From: Verrucomicrobiaceae bacterium
GTDB taxonomy: Bacteria > Verrucomicrobiota > Verrucomicrobiia > Verrucomicrobiales > Akkermansiaceae
NCBI GenBank assembly: GCA_027491155.1
Contig: JAIXWR010000042.1
Coordinates: 1 to 64,000, forward strand
Direction: 5' to 3'
Length of the DNA: 64,000 nt
The notes under the pieces: model-generated
What the model saw: only the letters and a program-made list of their open reading frames with translations
Told to the model about the DNA's origin: nothing
The model's database searches: none
Program-made: the position numbers and the translations under genes
Shown here: positions 27,395 through 36,065 of the stretch, piece by piece
Layout of the letters: the number at the start of each line of letters is the position of its first letter
Numbering within the stretch: the first letter of the stretch is position 1

Positions 27395-27580
27395 TCTGCG
27401 AAACCTGAAGTGGAAGACCCGGCAGGATCGGACAAGTGGTATTGTGCGACGCGCTTGCCGGTAGGTTGTTGATGCAGATCGGCCTCTTTCTGGAAGCTCT
27501 CTGCATTATAGGAAGCCAGCCCGCTTCGTACAAGCGGTGTCCTGTGGATAAACCTGTGGAAAAGCCATGCGGACCTTATT

Positions 27581-28528
27581 TCAGGCCGCCAGAGCCAGTT
27601 CCCGAAACTGCTTCCGGGCGATCTCCTCGAACTCCGGCCGCGACAGTTTCGTGTAGTGCGAGATCGAATGCGGTGAACCGTGACCCACGATCTGCGCGAT
27701 CAAGGCGTCCGGCACGCCGAGCTTGGCGAGCCGGTGGATCAGCGCGTGCCGGAAGGAATGCGGCGAGATTCGTCGGGCGATTTCAGCCTCCTTCGCCACA
27801 CGCTTCACCATGCGCTGGACGCATCGCGTTGTCATCCGTTGCTCAGTCTCGGCTCCCTCATAAACGAAGAGCCAATCGGAACTGGCACCGGAGTTCACAC
27901 GCTCGACGATCCAGCGATGGAGAACATCGTCCGTCTCCGGATTCCAGAACACGCGCCGCCGCTGAACCGTCTTTTCGGTTCGAATCACGGCCGACGAGTC
28001 TTCCTCGATCTGATCGATCTCAAGCTGCACCAGTTCACCGACACGCATGCCGGTGTCGTGCAGCAGCATGAGGATCGCAAGGTCACGCAAAGCCACGTCC
28101 CCTTTCCCTTCGAGAACCCGGACCATGGCCCGGTATTCTTCCTCGGTCGCAGCGTTGTGGGAACACGCCGTCGCCTTGGGCACCTTCGCGAGGTATAATG
28201 GGAACTGCCGAAGGCGTCCCTGTTCGTGCCAGAACCGCAGATAGTTGTGAATCACGTTCAGCGCGAACTCCAAGGACTTCGGTGCAAAGCGCCCATCAAG
28301 GCTACGCGCGAAGGCGGTCCAATCGCCAAGCGCCAGCGCCTCGGGCGCTTTGTTCGTGAAGTCGTCAAACCGTCTCACCCACACCTCGTAAGCCTTCGCC
28401 GCGCGAGGCGCATAAGTCATCTTCCACTCCAGGTATTGTTCGACAAACGTGCCGGATTCCTCCGGCACGGCAGCCCGGAACGCCGGTGGCGCTCCCCATC
28501 GATTCGGCTGCCGATTCTTGGTTAACAT
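27581..28528 (-). CDS. Tyrosine recombinase / phage-type integrase
   Basis: A 315-aa site-specific recombinase. The N-terminal SAM-like core-binding domain spans about residues 25-115. The catalytic domain shows Arg in DTGMRVGELVQL, HxxR in SPHSFRHALIHRL, the second His in VGHGSP and the nucleophilic Tyr in SHYTKLSRPEF. It is a second recombinase within the element, 11 kb from the serine integrase, so it may belong to a nested or older element, or act on dimers. It is divergent from the hairpin-rich region. Confidence 0.9.
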   Translation of the reverse strand: MLTKNRQPNRWGAPPAFRAAVPEESGTFVEQYLEWKMTYAPRAAKAYEVWVRRFDDFTNKAPEALALGDWTAFARSLDGRFAPKSLEFALNVIHNYLRFWHEQGRLRQFPLYLAKVPKATACSHNAATEEEYRAMVRVLEGKGDVALRDLAILMLLHDTGMRVGELVQLEIDQIEEDSSAVIRTEKTVQRRRVFWNPETDDVLHRWIVERVNSGASSDWLFVYEGAETEQRMTTRCVQRMVKRVAKEAEIARRISPHSFRHALIHRLAKLGVPDALIAQIVGHGSPHSISHYTKLSRPEFEEIARKQFRELALAA

Positions 28529-28629
28529 AAGCCCAAAGAATTAGCTGCTAATGGACCCCCGGGGCTCATTTCCCGTCCTTGCCCTAGCCCGCAGGAATCA
28601 CCTGTCGATACTACCTGAAATATTCCAAT

Positions 28630-28707
28630 TCCGCCACTGTTAGGCGGACTTGTCAAAGAACCGGGAACGGGCCTGTTACTTGTATAACGTACCTGGATCC
28701 CGTACGT
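28630..28707. repeat. Two short hairpins
   Basis: TCCGCC/GGCGGA at 28630-28648 and ACGTAC/GTACGT at 28687-28707. Confidence 0.6.
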
Positions 28708-28720
28708 CAAAAATGCCGAT

Positions 28721-28799
28721 GGGGATAACCCCGGATTCCGGTCCCCGACAAGCACCCCGACAAAGCGGGTATGTCGGGGAATCCGGTGTCGAATTCGAC
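28721..28799. repeat. Nested hairpin followed by a 12-bp palindrome
   Basis: GGGG-ATAA-CCCC at 28721-28732. CCGGATT plus TCCCCGACA (28731-28750) pairs with TGTCGGGGA plus ATCCGG (28772-28786) apart from a short bulge. The perfect palindrome GTCGAATTCGAC follows at 28788-28799. Confidence 0.75.
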
Positions 28800-28802
28800 G
28801 AA

Positions 28803-28825
28803 TCACCCTTGCACGCAAAGGGTGA
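28803..28825. repeat. 8-bp hairpin
   Basis: TCACCCTT (28803-28810) pairs perfectly with AAGGGTGA (28818-28825). Confidence 0.65.
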
Positions 28826-28831
28826 AACGAC

Positions 28832-28963
28832 TTCCCCCGCGCCGCGCCTATCGGCCCGACTTCCCGCAGCATCCTCCGGCTGGCGGGTGAGTCCTAGATG
28901 CAACGCCGTCAAGGACATCACCATGCTGCGGGAAGTCGGCCCGCTATGCGCGCACGACGCGGG
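28832..28963. repeat. Long inverted repeat, 17-bp perfect core
   Basis: CCGACTTCCCGCAGCAT (28856-28872) is the exact reverse complement of 28923-28939, separated by 50 nt. Homology extends imperfectly outward to CCCCCGCG and CGCGGGGG, for about 40 bp in total. Confidence 0.85.
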
Positions 28964-29028
28964 GGACGGGTTCAACACGAACTCCCGGCAGGCGGGACGA
29001 AGGGCTCCAACGACGGGGCTCCCCCGCA

Positions 29029-29091
29029 CCGCACCCTTCGGGGCCAGCTCAAACTCGCGCACTCGTTCCGAGCTGGCCCCGAAGCGTGCGG
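29029..29091. repeat. 22-bp inverted repeat with one mismatch
   Basis: The 22 bases at 29029-29050 (core TTCGGGGCCAGCTC) pair with 29070-29091 (core GAGCTGGCCCCGAA) around a 19-nt loop, with a single mismatch. Confidence 0.85.
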
Positions 29092-29122
29092 CCCCCCGCG
29101 TCACGTGTTCCCTCGCGGGCCG

Positions 29123-29177
29123 CGCAGTCGTCGAGCAAGCTCGACCACTGCGAACGGGTTGGAGCACTGGCTCCAAC
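29123..29177. repeat. Cruciform-like 14-bp stem and adjacent 8-bp hairpin
   Basis: CGCAGT-c-GTCGAGC (29123-29136) pairs with GCTCGAC-c-ACTGCG (29139-29152) with only a 2-nt loop. GTTGGAGC (29158-29165), loop ACTG, GCTCCAAC (29170-29177) follows. Confidence 0.8.
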
Positions 29178-29362
29178 TACCTCTACGGCTTCCGAAATGG
29201 TAAAATGGTTACGGACGAACCTCCCCCCGAAGCCCTGCTTCGGACATCGGCGGCAGCCTCTCTCCCACGGGCTCCACAACCATGGCATGCCCGTGCGAAC
29301 GACTTCTCCCGCGAACGCAAGGCGCGGACAAAGCCGGTCACGCGAGGGCGGCCGCCTCCGGT

Positions 29363-30628
29363 ATGAAAATCTCGATCCATCTTGGCGACCGAATCGGCTA
29401 CGCCTGCTCAAAATCCCCGTACTCGTTGCCCGCCTCGCTGCTCACCCGCCATTGCTATGTGATTGGCAAGACGGGCACCGGAAAAACCACGTTGCTCCAG
29501 AACGCGGTGGCTTCGTTGATCCAACAGGGCCAGGGCATCGGCGTGATCGATCCCCACGGCGATTTCGCGAGTGCCCTTCTCGACCTGGTGCCACCGGATC
29601 GGGTGAACGACGTGGTTTACCTTGATCCAGCCGATCCGACGCATGCGCCGGCCCTCAATCTCGTGTCCTCCGCGACGCGACCGGAGGACCGGCCGCTCAT
29701 CGCCTCGGCACTGGTGGCCGCTTTCCGCCACATCTGGTCGGAAAGCTGGGGACCCAGGATGGAATACATTCTCTACAATTCCCTGCGGGTCCTGCTCGAC
29801 AGCCAGAACACGTCGCTGGTCTCGCTGCCGCGGCTTCTCTCCGATCCGGACTACCGTCGAAGCCTGGTGAAGCAATGCCAAGATCCCTTTGTCCGGCATT
29901 TCTGGGACGAGGAATTCGGCCGCTGGGACGATCGCTTCCTTCGTGAAGCCATCGCCCCGATCCAGAACAAGCTCGGCCAATTCACGACCATGCCGCCCCT
30001 CCGCCACATGCTCGGCCAGATCCCGTTGAAGATCGATTTCCGGGAGATTCTGGACTCAGGAAAAATCCTCGTGGTGAACCTTTCCAAAGGGAGCCTTGGC
30101 GATGACGCCTCGCGTTTGTTGGGTGCCCTGATCACGGCCTTCATCGCCTCGACTGCCATGGGCCGGTCCAACCAGAAGGAGACCGAGCGACGCGACTTCG
30201 TGCTGTTCATCGATGAGGCGCAGAACTTTCTCTCGGACGCGTTGGCATCGATCCTTTCCGAGTCCCGGAAATACGGGCTCGGATTGGTCCTTTCGCACCA
30301 GTTTCTCGACCAGCTCCCCCCGCGCCTTCAAAGCGCCGTGCTTGGAAACGCGGGGACGACGATTTGCTTCGCCCTTTGCGGCGAAGATTCGCAGCGCTTC
30401 GAGGTCAACTTTGGAAGGAACTTCCCCGCGCACCAATTCACCGACCTCGCTCCGTTCACGGCACTGGTCCGCGCGGCCGACGACACGCGGTTTCCCTTCC
30501 GGCTCGAATCGGCTCCACCGAGCGCGAAGAGGTATCGCTGTCGTCGGAAGATCCTCCATCAGAGCCGGCAGCGCTACTGCGGCCTCCGATCGAAGGTCGA
30601 AGCGCGGTTGGCCCGCTTCCTTCGCTGA
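29363..30628 (+). CDS. VirD4/TraG-like DNA-translocating ATPase
   Basis: A 421-aa ATPase with Walker A GKTGTGKTT at residues 35-43, GVIDPHGDF just after it, and Walker B FVLFIDEAQNF. It ends in the TraG/TraD-like C-terminal region (SRKYGLGLVLSHQFLDQL). These are features of type IV coupling-protein ATPases that bind and pump DNA. It has no N-terminal membrane anchor, so it is a soluble form. It precedes a replication-relaxation family gene by 26-35 bp, a pairing known from mobilizable elements. No relaxase of a classical family is seen in the window. Confidence 0.88.
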   Translation: MKISIHLGDRIGYACSKSPYSLPASLLTRHCYVIGKTGTGKTTLLQNAVASLIQQGQGIGVIDPHGDFASALLDLVPPDRVNDVVYLDPADPTHAPALNLVSSATRPEDRPLIASALVAAFRHIWSESWGPRMEYILYNSLRVLLDSQNTSLVSLPRLLSDPDYRRSLVKQCQDPFVRHFWDEEFGRWDDRFLREAIAPIQNKLGQFTTMPPLRHMLGQIPLKIDFREILDSGKILVVNLSKGSLGDDASRLLGALITAFIASTAMGRSNQKETERRDFVLFIDEAQNFLSDALASILSESRKYGLGLVLSHQFLDQLPPRLQSAVLGNAGTTICFALCGEDSQRFEVNFGRNFPAHQFTDLAPFTALVRAADDTRFPFRLESAPPSAKRYRCRRKILHQSRQRYCGLRSKVEARLARFLR

Positions 30629-30650
30629 CCCACCAGATCGTCCATCATGG

Positions 30651-30656
30651 TATAAT
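30651..30656 (+). promoter_or_regulatory. -10-like TATAAT immediately upstream of start
   Basis: TATAATGGGAG precedes ATG 30664 by 7 nt in the gap after the VirD4-like gene. GGGAG may also act as ribosome binding site. Confidence 0.35.
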
Positions 30657-30663
30657 GGGAGCC

Positions 30664-31638
30664 ATGAATCATCCGCGGCCGAGGAAGCCACGGTTCCGTC
30701 GGGCTGCTCTCCCCGTGCCCATTCGCCTGACCGGGCGAGACTACCAGATCCTGAATCTTGTTTCGGTTCACCGGTTCCTCCGGTCGAATCATGTCATCGC
30801 TCTGGTGAGCGGCAGCTCCCAGCATTTGATCCGGCGACTTGGCCGGCTCTACCATGCCGGGCTGCTGGATCGGCCACCGCTCCAACGCCTCCATGCGAAC
30901 GAGGATCAGCACATCAGCTACTGCCTTTCCGAACGGGGACGGAAGGAGTTGATCTCCCACGGCGAGCGAGTCTTCCCGGGCGTTCCAAGAATGAGGCCGC
31001 TTTCGTCCGGCTCTCATCTTGGCCACGACCTCCGGGTCGCCGATATCGTTGTCGCGGTGCAATCCTCAGCACGCGCCTGCGGCATCGAGTTTCGTCATCA
31101 CCACGATTGGGAAGCCTTCGAGGTAGCGGCCGGCGAGACACCGCTTCATCCGATGAAGTGGCCGGTCCGATTGAAGATTCACAGCCGGAGCAGTACCACG
31201 TGGGTCATCCCGGATGCCGCCTTCTCCATCCGCGACACGGCAGATCGGGAGTCGTTTTTCCTGCTGGAAGTGGACAGAGGCACGATGCCGGTGGCACGGA
31301 GCGACCCGTTCCAATCCAGCTTCCTCAAGAAGGTCGAAGCCTACCGTGAATCGAGGACCCGGGGGCATCTTTGGAAACGATGGCAGATTCCGGGATTCCG
31401 GGTTCTCGTCGTTACGGAAACGGAGGAGCGCAAGAAGTCGCTCCAAGCGGCGACCGCTCGTTGCTTCCGTCACGGCACCTCCACCATGTTCCTCTTCGCG
31501 GTGGCGCATGCCGTCCTCACCGCTGCCGATTCCCTTGATTCCCCATGGGAAGATTGCACGGGCCGAATGGTCGGGCTCGTCCCGCACCCGCCAACGGACG
31601 GCGAGTCCTGTCAATCCCTCCCGTTCCCGGGTCCGTGA
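30664..31638 (+). CDS. Replication-relaxation family protein
   Basis: A 324-aa protein whose N-terminus (LTGRDYQILNLVSVHRFLRS, then a winged-helix through LGRLYHAGLLDR) matches the Replic_Relax family (PF13814-like), often next to TraG/VirD4 ATPases on mobile elements. The C-terminal part is beta-rich with a possible nuclease-like core (IPDAAFSIRD...FFLLEVDRGT), consistent with the PD-(D/E)XK-like part proposed for such proteins. ATG 30655 is an alternative start. Confidence 0.75.
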   Translation: MNHPRPRKPRFRRAALPVPIRLTGRDYQILNLVSVHRFLRSNHVIALVSGSSQHLIRRLGRLYHAGLLDRPPLQRLHANEDQHISYCLSERGRKELISHGERVFPGVPRMRPLSSGSHLGHDLRVADIVVAVQSSARACGIEFRHHHDWEAFEVAAGETPLHPMKWPVRLKIHSRSSTTWVIPDAAFSIRDTADRESFFLLEVDRGTMPVARSDPFQSSFLKKVEAYRESRTRGHLWKRWQIPGFRVLVVTETEERKKSLQAATARCFRHGTSTMFLFAVAHAVLTAADSLDSPWEDCTGRMVGLVPHPPTDGESCQSLPFPGP

Positions 31639-31644
31639 TAAAAT
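31639..31644 (+). promoter_or_regulatory. -10-like TAAAAT upstream of primase gene
   Basis: GATAAAATGGAGG overlaps the stop of the preceding gene and lies 74 bp upstream of the primase start. Its presence argues against the in-frame ATG at 31643 as the primase start. Confidence 0.35.
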
Positions 31645-31717
31645 GGAGGTTCAGGAAGCCACGGCAGCATGTGCTGCTGGGCTCTTTCCTATCTCACTCA
31701 ACCAGACTGTTCCTTTT

Positions 31718-32758
31718 ATGAAAACCGACCAGGCATCACCGAATGGCTTCGTGGACTTCAAGCAGGTCAAAGCCAGCGTCACCATGCTCCAAATCCTGGA
31801 GCGCTACCAACTCGTGGAGACCCTCCGACAGAACGGCGACCGACTGTCCGGGCCGTGCCCCATTCACAAGGGGAAAAACCCCACCGCGTTTCGCGTCTCG
31901 ATCAGCAAGAACTGCTTCAATTGCTTTGGAAGCTGCGCACGCGGCGGCAACGTCATCGACTTCGTTTCACTCATGGAAGGAGTCGGCTTCCGCGAAGCAG
32001 CCCTTTTGCTTCAGCAATGGTTCCTCGACCCATCCAGTGACGGCGGACCTGCACGAAGCAAGAAGGCCGTCCGAAAGCCTAACCGCGCGAAGAAACCCGA
32101 GCCAAGCCCGTCCACTGCCCCGACCTCCGTTTCGGAGGAACCGATTGCAGAGGCCGGACCGAATCCCCCGCTCACCTTCGAGCTGAAGACGTTGAAAACC
32201 GACCATCCCTACCTGTTTCAGCGGGGCCTTGAACCGGAGACCATCGAACACTTCGGGCTCGGCCTTTGCTCGCGAGGCATGCTTCGGGGCTACATCGCCA
32301 TTCCCATCCACAACCGTGAGGGCGAACTCGTGGCCTACGCCGGCCGCTGGCCGGGCGATCCGCCGGAGGGCAACGCGAGATACAAGCTCCCCAAGGGATT
32401 CCGTAAGAGCCAGGAGATCTTCAATCTCCACCGGGCCTTGGAAGAGGAAGAAGATACTCCCCTCGTCATCGTGGAAGGCTTCTTCGATTGCTTCACCCTG
32501 TGGCAGGCAGGCATCACCAAATGTGTGGCTCTCATGGGCTGCACGATGTCGGAGGACCAGCTCTTCCTGCTTACCGAGTCGTTGCCGGTAGGAAGCAGCA
32601 TCGAGCTGCTGTTCGACAATGACGAAGCGGGCATCCACGGTGCCGAAGTGATCCGCGCTCAACTCGGGGAATTCGCGGTCCGCGTCGTGACGCTCCCGGA
32701 AGGCATCCGCCAACCGGACGAGCTTTCCTCGGATCAAATCCCTGATGCCTTCGCTTAG
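31718..32758 (+). CDS. DNA primase-like protein (CHC2 zinc finger and TOPRIM)
   Basis: A 346-aa primase. The CHC2-type zinc finger uses Cys47, His50, Cys66 and Cys69 (CPIH ... CFNCF). A linker rich in Pro and Lys is followed by the TOPRIM domain near residue 248 (VIVEGFFDCF, later FDNDEAG). It lacks the long RNA-polymerase core of DnaG, so it is a short element-type primase. It probably primes replication of the element together with the initiator-like gene at 26499. Confidence 0.85.
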   Translation: MKTDQASPNGFVDFKQVKASVTMLQILERYQLVETLRQNGDRLSGPCPIHKGKNPTAFRVSISKNCFNCFGSCARGGNVIDFVSLMEGVGFREAALLLQQWFLDPSSDGGPARSKKAVRKPNRAKKPEPSPSTAPTSVSEEPIAEAGPNPPLTFELKTLKTDHPYLFQRGLEPETIEHFGLGLCSRGMLRGYIAIPIHNREGELVAYAGRWPGDPPEGNARYKLPKGFRKSQEIFNLHRALEEEEDTPLVIVEGFFDCFTLWQAGITKCVALMGCTMSEDQLFLLTESLPVGSSIELLFDNDEAGIHGAEVIRAQLGEFAVRVVTLPEGIRQPDELSSDQIPDAFA

Positions 32759-32773
32759 CCTCACCCATTCATG

Positions 32774-32800
32774 GCTCCCTCCCCAAGGAGGGAGCTTTTT
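32774..32800 (+). terminator. Rho-independent terminator after primase
   Basis: GCTCCCTCC (32774-32782), loop CCAA, GGAGGGAGC (32787-32795), then TTTTT. Confidence 0.92.
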
Positions 32801-32933
32801 CAATTTCTGGGGCAGGTCTGCTAGAGTGTCTTTTTTTCCTGATATTTCGTATCTCCCCAAAATCGGCGTCGCCTCAAGTCCCTCGTGATCTTGAGATTGC
32901 AAGGTCTGACCAATTGCTCTACAAGCTCCGAGC

Positions 32934-35333
32934 ATGATGGAGGATCATGAGAAAGATCCGTCGATTCCGGAGTGCGTGGATCTGCTCAGGCGGTCCTCGC
33001 GCAGCGATTGGATCGCGTTCGCAGCCGGGGCACTCACGTTCCCGCTCGGCTTCTGGAGCCACCACTGGCTGTCTTCGCCCAACCCGCCCGTGCTGATCGC
33101 CAACCTCGTCCTGGCTGCCTTGGCATTTGCCGCGGCAGCAATTCCCGCATCGCGGAACCGCTCCACCGACGTTCCATCCCGGTTGGTGCCTGCATCCTCG
33201 ATCCGCTGGGGAGCGCGCACCGGCCTGATCGTGTTCCTGGTTGGCGCAGGTTTATTTCTGCTGGGTATCTCGGCAAGGCAGTTGCTAGACGGACTCGTGA
33301 CCGGAGGCCCCTCCCTGACATCCTCGCGAAACGGAGTCGGCATTGGCCTATTGCTCACCATGCTGCCGACCATCGCGGCTGGAGCCTTGGGGGCCACCAT
33401 TGGCTCGGGGAAATATACTCCCGCGCCGTCCAATCCGACACCCGCTACACCTCCGGTCTCTAACCCGTTGCCACGATCAAAAGGAGCGCTTCCCCTGGCA
33501 CTAACCGTCTTCACCGTGAGCCTGCTCTCCCCCGTCGTTCCGGCGCTCCTATCCGACCGCGGCAATTCGACGGCGAGCAACACCACGGAATCCACGCAAG
33601 TGCCCGAGTTCAATTATGAGGTCCCGGACGACCTGGAGTCCGCCCACGCCGCACAATGGCGGATTGTCGCGAGCAGAAGCGTGCCCGGCCTTCATCAAGG
33701 TTCCGTCGCTGCACAGTCCGGCAGCGGCCGCATTCTTGCATACGGCGGTCCGGCAATCGGAGGCCTAACGGTCTTCGATCGGGTGAAGGGCAGGATCGAG
33801 CGGACATTCCCCACGCCGCCGGTCGCTAGCATGGCATGGTCTCCCACTGAAGACCGGATCTTTTGCGTGAGTGCATCGGACGGCTCTTGCTGGGTCCTGA
33901 ACCGGGCGACCGGAGCGACGGTATCGCTCCCTGTCCGGGGCCTCGTGCCGCACGGGCTCCCAAGCTGGAGTTCCGAAAATGAGGTCCGGTTTGTGCAAGG
34001 TACCAACCAGACGGGAAGACTTGATCTCGACTTACTCCGATGCCGTACATTCCCGGACCGCGATCCCTCTGACACCGATCATCTCGTGCCGAATTCATTC
34101 GCCGAAACCGACAAATGCCGGACCTCGATTCGACCTCGGATCCATTCGCTCGGTTGCCCGATCGAGAACGGCTCCGGATCATGGGATTTTAACGCGAGCG
34201 CCGTCTTGTGCGTGGTCGACAAGTCCACAAACCATGTGTTCCCGCTTTTGCAACACGCGATTGAGACCGGGACCACGATCTTGTCGTCCCCCGACGGTTC
34301 GATGATCACCTTGGTGACCCCTCAAGGTGCCGAGACCCACTATGTCGGGATTTCCGAAGAGCCATTCCTCAACACCTTTGATGTAGACCTCCCCACACTC
34401 CCGGAACACCCGCCGGACTCGCGTTTGGCGAACCTGAGCGAATCGGGACGAATCGGAGCGTTCGTTTGCGGACCGTTGTTGAACCCGCTCACCGGAAAGG
34501 TCATCGGTCCCGATCCGCGACAAGTCCGCGCGCTGGCATTTTGCAGCGAATGGGAGGGAGACGGCGGGAAGCTGACGATTGCTGAGTCCTATGCCCCGGT
34601 TCAACCCGGAGACGTCGCCGGTTATCTGCACCATTGGAGAGCTGGGATTCCCTCCCTTGTGTCAGGAGCCAAGTTGGAAGAATGGTGGAGACCGACCAGT
34701 TCACCGTCGTCCGAGGCGGAGTCCTCCATCTCTCCCTCATTTCCGTGGCAGGACGCGGAACTCGTCCTGACGCAAGGTGGGATCGACTTCAAAGGGTGGA
34801 AGCAGGGCCAGAATGACTCCACCCATCCCCCGGTGATGGATGTTCACGCTTTGACGGCCGGAAAGCCAAAGTCACAGATCCCGACTACTCCGCCGACACC
34901 CCGGGAAGACCAAGCTACCCCTCCGCCGCTACCAATCTCTCCTCCCGACCCGAATAGTCTGGTGGCTGTCGTTCAGAGATTCGTTTCCCAACACCATGCG
35001 AAGGTTGGTGCCGGGGATCTTGAGGGATTCGTGGGCGACTATGCCGAGACGGTCGATTTCCACGACAAGGGATTGGTCAAATCCGATCTCATCAGGAAGG
35101 ACCAGGCGGCCTACCTCCCCAAGTATGACAACCTCTCGGAGACGGTAGTCGGACCGATCCAAGTGACGCCCATTAAGGGCGGGTGGAGAGCCAATTATAC
35201 CCTCCGCTCCTTCGCCATCAGCAAGCGCGACGGGAAGGAGCACGACACCCGGGTCATCATGACCCTCGACATTTATCATCACCATGGAGGCGACTTCGAA
35301 ATCTTCCGAGAACGCGCCGCCCCTGCGAACTGA
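32934..35333 (+). CDS. Membrane protein with propeller-like region and NTF2-like tail
   Basis: A 799-aa protein. Four hydrophobic segments lie within the first 205 residues (about 25-45, 54-72, 95-115, 133-157; a fifth at about 185-205 leads outward). The middle 230-640 is beta-rich with repeated WSPTEDRIF- and LSSPDGSMI-type motifs, like degenerate WD40/propeller blades. Residues about 670-799 resemble an NTF2/SnoaL-like fold (VQRFVSQHHAKVGAGDLEGFVGDYAETVDF). No single family recognised. It leads a same-strand group of three genes ending in a large VirD4-like ATPase. Confidence 0.7.
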   Translation: MMEDHEKDPSIPECVDLLRRSSRSDWIAFAAGALTFPLGFWSHHWLSSPNPPVLIANLVLAALAFAAAAIPASRNRSTDVPSRLVPASSIRWGARTGLIVFLVGAGLFLLGISARQLLDGLVTGGPSLTSSRNGVGIGLLLTMLPTIAAGALGATIGSGKYTPAPSNPTPATPPVSNPLPRSKGALPLALTVFTVSLLSPVVPALLSDRGNSTASNTTESTQVPEFNYEVPDDLESAHAAQWRIVASRSVPGLHQGSVAAQSGSGRILAYGGPAIGGLTVFDRVKGRIERTFPTPPVASMAWSPTEDRIFCVSASDGSCWVLNRATGATVSLPVRGLVPHGLPSWSSENEVRFVQGTNQTGRLDLDLLRCRTFPDRDPSDTDHLVPNSFAETDKCRTSIRPRIHSLGCPIENGSGSWDFNASAVLCVVDKSTNHVFPLLQHAIETGTTILSSPDGSMITLVTPQGAETHYVGISEEPFLNTFDVDLPTLPEHPPDSRLANLSESGRIGAFVCGPLLNPLTGKVIGPDPRQVRALAFCSEWEGDGGKLTIAESYAPVQPGDVAGYLHHWRAGIPSLVSGAKLEEWWRPTSSPSSEAESSISPSFPWQDAELVLTQGGIDFKGWKQGQNDSTHPPVMDVHALTAGKPKSQIPTTPPTPREDQATPPPLPISPPDPNSLVAVVQRFVSQHHAKVGAGDLEGFVGDYAETVDFHDKGLVKSDLIRKDQAAYLPKYDNLSETVVGPIQVTPIKGGWRANYTLRSFAISKRDGKEHDTRVIMTLDIYHHHGGDFEIFRERAAPAN

Positions 35334-35347
35334 AACTCCAAAACGTC

Positions 35348-36052
35348 ATGTTTGGCATCTGGAATCGAAAGCGCCTGAAGGCGGGATCACAATGGAGCGT
35401 CCTGGTCTCGGACTTCGACACCTCGACAAGCGCATTTTACGATCTAATCCGTAAAGCGATCGAGGAGAAGCGCGTGCCGGATGTCGAGATCTCGGAAATC
35501 GAGTTCCGCGAAGGAGGACTTCTCTCCGCTCGACGTCGTTACCTGAGGCTCCGCCGCGAGTATCACGTCTTCGACATCTGTTCCGCTCCCTACGGCACGT
35601 CCTGGTTCTTTTCATGCCGCTTTGGTGAATACCCGATGTCACTGCGCTATTGGGAAGTAGCCGTGATTCTAGCGGTCGCCTTTGCCCTGCTCTCGGTTCA
35701 CGCCGCGGTATTCGGCTGGCTCTGGGGAAGCTTCGTCTTCGCATTGAACGCCGCCTCCTTCCTCTTCCTTCTCAACAGCCTCGTCGCAACCGGACTCTTT
35801 CGACTCGACGCCGTCATCATGCGGATTCCCGTGCTCGGTGCGTTCTACGAGGTCTTCCTTCGCGGAGACTCCTATCACCGGGGGGATACCCGTACCATGT
35901 ATTTCTCGACCGTGGATCGGATCATCCGAAATGCCGTCGAAGCAACCTGCGGGGTTCGCCCGGAAGGTGCCGGTGAATTCCGGGAAGAACCCAACGTCGT
36001 GGGGCGTGCCTGGTGGAGCAAGGTCAGGGAAGCGCTTTCCTCGATCGGGTGA
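35348..36052 (+). CDS. Hypothetical membrane protein
   Basis: A 234-aa protein with a cytoplasmic N-terminal half and two or three transmembrane helices between about residues 100 and 160 (VAVILAVAFALLSVHAAVFG and GSFVFALNAASFLFLLNSLVA). The C-terminal part is soluble. No family recognised. It lies 14 bp after the preceding gene and 13 bp before the VirD4-like gene, so the three are probably one operon. Confidence 0.65.
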   Translation: MFGIWNRKRLKAGSQWSVLVSDFDTSTSAFYDLIRKAIEEKRVPDVEISEIEFREGGLLSARRRYLRLRREYHVFDICSAPYGTSWFFSCRFGEYPMSLRYWEVAVILAVAFALLSVHAAVFGWLWGSFVFALNAASFLFLLNSLVATGLFRLDAVIMRIPVLGAFYEVFLRGDSYHRGDTRTMYFSTVDRIIRNAVEATCGVRPEGAGEFREEPNVVGRAWWSKVREALSSIG

Positions 36053-36065
36053 CCCCCCATTAAGC

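Larger units (their letters stand above)
28529..29362. other. 834-bp noncoding region with dense inverted repeats
   Basis: No convincing ORF lies between the divergent tyrosine recombinase and the VirD4-like gene. At least nine inverted repeats occur between 28630 and 29177 (the strongest are listed separately). A candidate -10 box TAAAAT lies at 29201-29206. Its position next to a coupling-protein-like ATPase and a relaxation-family protein makes an origin of transfer or replication plausible. Confidence 0.6.

Noticed and set aside
27121-27435. Longer 104-aa version of the small gene starting at 27435
   Set aside because: A strong terminator hairpin (27366-27394) would fall within its coding region; the ATG at 27303 fits better.
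28676-29366. Open frames across the hairpin block
   Set aside because: They are Arg/Pro/Ala-rich on both strands with no recognisable pattern; the inverted repeats explain the sequence better.
31643-31717. Extended primase start at 31643
   Set aside because: That ATG overlaps a TAAAAT promoter-like box and the added residues are not primase-like.
32880-32930. tRNA-like stretch on the minus strand (GTAGAGCAATTGGTCA, resembling a D-arm)
   Set aside because: There is no T-arm consensus, and the anticodon loop has the wrong size. At best it is a decayed fragment; not annotated.
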